The notes beneath the pieces are model-generated. The model searched no databases, was not told where the DNA came from, and saw nothing but the letters and a program-made list of their open reading frames with translations. Source: CAXMST01 sp038206985 (GTDB lineage Bacteria > Actinomycetota > Thermoleophilia > Solirubrobacterales > 70-9). Taken from it: a stretch of 64,000 nt of DNA. Positions within the stretch are counted from its first letter, which is position 1. Each line of letters starts with the position of its first letter. Of this stretch, positions 62,205-64,000 are shown one piece after another. The stretch spans positions 1-64,000 of the forward strand of contig JBBRAH010000001.1 of NCBI GenBank assembly GCA_038206985.1. Reading direction: 5' to 3'. The position numbers and the translations under genes are program-made.

Positions 62205-62223
62205 GGGGCAGCCGATCTGCCCC
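62205..62223 (+). terminator. Hairpin in the rny upstream region
   Basis: GGGGCAG (62205-62211) pairs perfectly with CTGCCCC (62217-62223) around CCGAT. It is 17 bp after the candidate RNA and about 50 bp before rny. Without a T-run it may be the 3' end of that RNA or part of the rny leader. Confidence 0.35.
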
Positions 62224-62274
62224 TGAGAACCGGCCCGCCTACGTCTCGACGCGTAGCGGTAGTGGAGGTGCTTG

Positions 62275-63714
62275 ATGGAGCGCAGAGGCAAGCGGGGCTT
62301 TCCGAGCAGGCCAGGGCACTCCTCCGAACCCGCGGGGACCGGCAAGGCCGTTGAATCAGCCAGCAACGAGGCTCAGCCCGGCGACTCGGTCAGCGAGGAA
62401 CTGCGAGCCCGCCGCGAGGAGATCGCGCGCATGGAGGAGCGGGCTCTGCATGAGCAGACCAGCCTCGAGCTGCGCAGCGCCGACATGGCCCGGCGCGAAC
62501 AGGCGCTGGAGGATCGCGAGCGCAACCTCGACCAGCAGACGGAGGAGCTGAAGCGTCAGAAGCTGTTGCAGCGGAAGGAACTCGAGCGGCTCTCAGGCCT
62601 CACCGAACTGCAGGCCAAGCACCTGCTGATCGCCGACGTCGAGCACGACGCCCGGCACCGGGCCGGCCGCGTGTTGCTGCAGATCGAGGAGGAGACCAAG
62701 CGCGAGTCCGAGCGCAAGGCGCGCAACATCCTCGCGATCGCGATGAGTCGCCTCGCCGGCACTCAGGCATCGGAGACCACGACCCGCTTGATCGAGCTGC
62801 CGGGCGAGGAGATGAAGGGCAGGATCATCGGGCGCGAGGGTCGCAACATCAGGGCGCTGGAGTCGCTGACCGGCGTTGACGTGATCATCGACGAGACCCC
62901 GAACGCGGTGGTGGTTTCGAGCTTCGACGGCGTGCGCCGCGAGATCGCCCGTCTGACGATCGAAAAGCTCGTCGCCGATGGGCGGATTCAGCCGGCCGCG
63001 ATCGAGGAGGTCTACCAGCGCTCGAAGGCCGAGGTCGAGACGCGTGTCGCCGAGGAGGGCGAGAAGGCCGAGCTCGAGGCCGGCCTGCACGGCATCGAGC
63101 GGGAGCTGCTCGCTGTGCTCGGCAAGCTGCGCTTCCGCACGAGCTTCGGCCAGAACGTGCTCGATCACCTCGTCGAGTGCTCGAAGCTCGCGGGAGTCAT
63201 CGCTGCCGAGCTCGGCGGCTCGGTCGAGACCGCCAAGCGAGCCGCTCTCCTGCACGACCTCGGCAAGGCCGTCAGCCACGAGATCGAAGGCTCCCACGCG
63301 CAGATCGGGGCCGCAATGGCTCGCCGCCACGGCGAGAGCGAGGCGGTGGCCCACGCGATCGAGGCCCATCACAACGAGGTCCAGCCCCGCACGGTCGAGG
63401 CCGTGATCGTCCAGGTCGTGGACGCTCTGTCGGGGGCCCGACCCGGGGCCCGCGGCGAGGCGCTGGAGCAGTACGTGACCAGGCTGCGCGAGCTGGAGGA
63501 GATCGCCGGGCGGCACCCCGGTGTGGAGCGCGTGTTCGCGATGCGCGCAGGTCGCGACGTGCGCGTGATGGTCGATCCCGGCAAGGTCGACGACGAGGAG
63601 GCCGCCGTGATCGCCCAGAAAGCCGCTCAGGCCGTCGAGAAAGAGCTCGATTTCCCCGGTCGGATCAGGATCACTGTGATCCGCGAGAGCCGCAGCACAG
63701 CCTTCGCCGACTGA
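62275..63714 (+). CDS. rny: Ribonuclease Y without membrane anchor
   Basis: The 479-residue endoribonuclease begins mRNA decay. It has a coiled coil (about 40-120), KH domain with GRIIGREGRNI at 182-192, and HD domain with His327-Asp328 (LLHDLGKA). Usual RNase Y starts with a transmembrane helix; here residues 1-40 are polar (RRGKRGFPSRPGHSSEPAG...). GGAGG just upstream supports ATG 62275, and stop codons precede it in frame, so no anchor is hidden upstream. Position after recA-recX matches other Gram-positive genomes. Confidence 0.93.
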   Translation: MERRGKRGFPSRPGHSSEPAGTGKAVESASNEAQPGDSVSEELRARREEIARMEERALHEQTSLELRSADMARREQALEDRERNLDQQTEELKRQKLLQRKELERLSGLTELQAKHLLIADVEHDARHRAGRVLLQIEEETKRESERKARNILAIAMSRLAGTQASETTTRLIELPGEEMKGRIIGREGRNIRALESLTGVDVIIDETPNAVVVSSFDGVRREIARLTIEKLVADGRIQPAAIEEVYQRSKAEVETRVAEEGEKAELEAGLHGIERELLAVLGKLRFRTSFGQNVLDHLVECSKLAGVIAAELGGSVETAKRAALLHDLGKAVSHEIEGSHAQIGAAMARRHGESEAVAHAIEAHHNEVQPRTVEAVIVQVVDALSGARPGARGEALEQYVTRLRELEEIAGRHPGVERVFAMRAGRDVRVMVDPGKVDDEEAAVIAQKAAQAVEKELDFPGRIRITVIRESRSTAFAD

Positions 63715-63736
63715 GCCCGCGGCGGTGAGGCGGGCT
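63714..63736 (+). terminator. GC hairpin after rny
   Basis: AGCCCGC (63714-63720) pairs with GCGGGCT (63730-63736), directly after the rny stop. No T-run follows. It may be a weak terminator. Confidence 0.35.
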
Positions 63737-63771
63737 TCCGGGGCCTGTGAACGATAGGATCGCGCCCTCAA

Positions 63772-64000
63772 ATGGACGCACAGAACCTGATCCTCACAGC
63801 CAGCACCGACTACCTCATCTACCTCGCCATCTCAGGCGGCGCGCTCGTGATCGGCGCCATCGGCATGGCCTTCGTCGGCATGAAGCAGGAGAACTTCCCC
63901 TCCGGCGGCCTGATGCGCGGGCTGACCGCCCTGATGGTCGTCCTGGTGGTCAGTACCGCAACGCTGGCGGTGCTGACCGCCCGCGACGAGCAGGCCGTAC
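63772..64000 (+). CDS. Membrane protein, N-terminal part (cut by the window end)
   Basis: ATG 63772 opens a frame that stays open to the last base (76 codons). It has a hydrophobic helix (YLIYLAISGGALVIGAIGMAF), a polar loop (VGMKQENFPSGGLMRG) and a second helix (LTALMVVLVVSTATLAVLTA) ending in ARDEQ. The layout would fit a small electron-transport or cupredoxin-type membrane protein, but too little is present to name it. Confidence 0.6.
   Translation, partial: MDAQNLILTASTDYLIYLAISGGALVIGAIGMAFVGMKQENFPSGGLMRGLTALMVVLVVSTATLAVLTARDEQAV

Noticed and set aside
62221..62235. CTGAGA, as in TPP riboswitches
   Set aside because: The other conserved TPP segments are missing, and no thiamine gene follows.

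Overview
The window is high-GC DNA in which almost every gene carries a housekeeping function. I infer a deep-branching actinobacterium, probably Thermoleophilia/Solirubrobacterales. The support is an actinobacterial integration host factor (mihF) beside gmk-rpoZ-coaBC, actinobacteria-like CysO and LexA-box motifs, many GTG/TTG starts in 4-bp stop/start overlaps, and a core gene order that otherwise resembles Bacillus. No phage, insertion sequence or CRISPR array was seen.

Layout. 1-3437: the end of an MMPL transporter (+), then a minus-strand group of CorA, MOSC protein and sortase. 3509-7441: a promoter, SAM-I riboswitch and terminator control a threonine-synthase-like PLP enzyme and a CysO-like sulfur carrier; a CDP-sugar pair (rfbF/rfbG-like) and a DUF3817 protein follow. 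7442-11751: a glycosyltransferase, tRNA-Arg(CCG), a PD-(D/E)XK nuclease behind a LexA-type box, RNase Z and a dehalogenase-like hydrolase. 11876-22060: a PyrR-controlled pyrimidine operon (pyrR-B-C, isochorismatase-like, carA, GNAT, carB, pyrK, pyrD). 22244-26688: mihF, an AlkZ-like protein, gmk, rpoZ, coaBC, a TPR protein and dtd.

26720-63714 follows the Bacillus subtilis order rimP-nusA-infB-ylxP-rbfA-nrnA-truB-ribF-rpsO-pnp-M16 peptidase-dapB-dapA-rnj-ftsK-rodZ-cinA-recA-recX-rny. Lineage-specific insertions break it: an amidase/triple-glycosyltransferase fusion, a Tat-type protein and a sulfotransferase after infB; a peroxiredoxin and a DsbA-like protein between rpsO and pnp; a PAP2 phosphatase and an amidase between dapB and dapA; a two-component system before ftsK; an epoxide hydrolase between cinA and recA. 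ylxR, ylxQ and pgsA are absent from their usual places. The window ends in a truncated membrane-protein gene.

The most promising points are: (1) the SAM-riboswitch-controlled ThrC-like/CysO-like pair, which may make homocysteine with a protein thiocarboxylate; (2) the 972-residue amidase plus three-GT2 fusion; (3) a candidate structured RNA upstream of an RNase Y that lacks its usual membrane anchor; (4) a NusA with an added CCCH motif; (5) an apparently SOS-controlled PD-(D/E)XK nuclease; and (6) a PyrR RNA element overlapping the pyrR ribosome binding site. All assignments are from reading the sequence; no database search was run.
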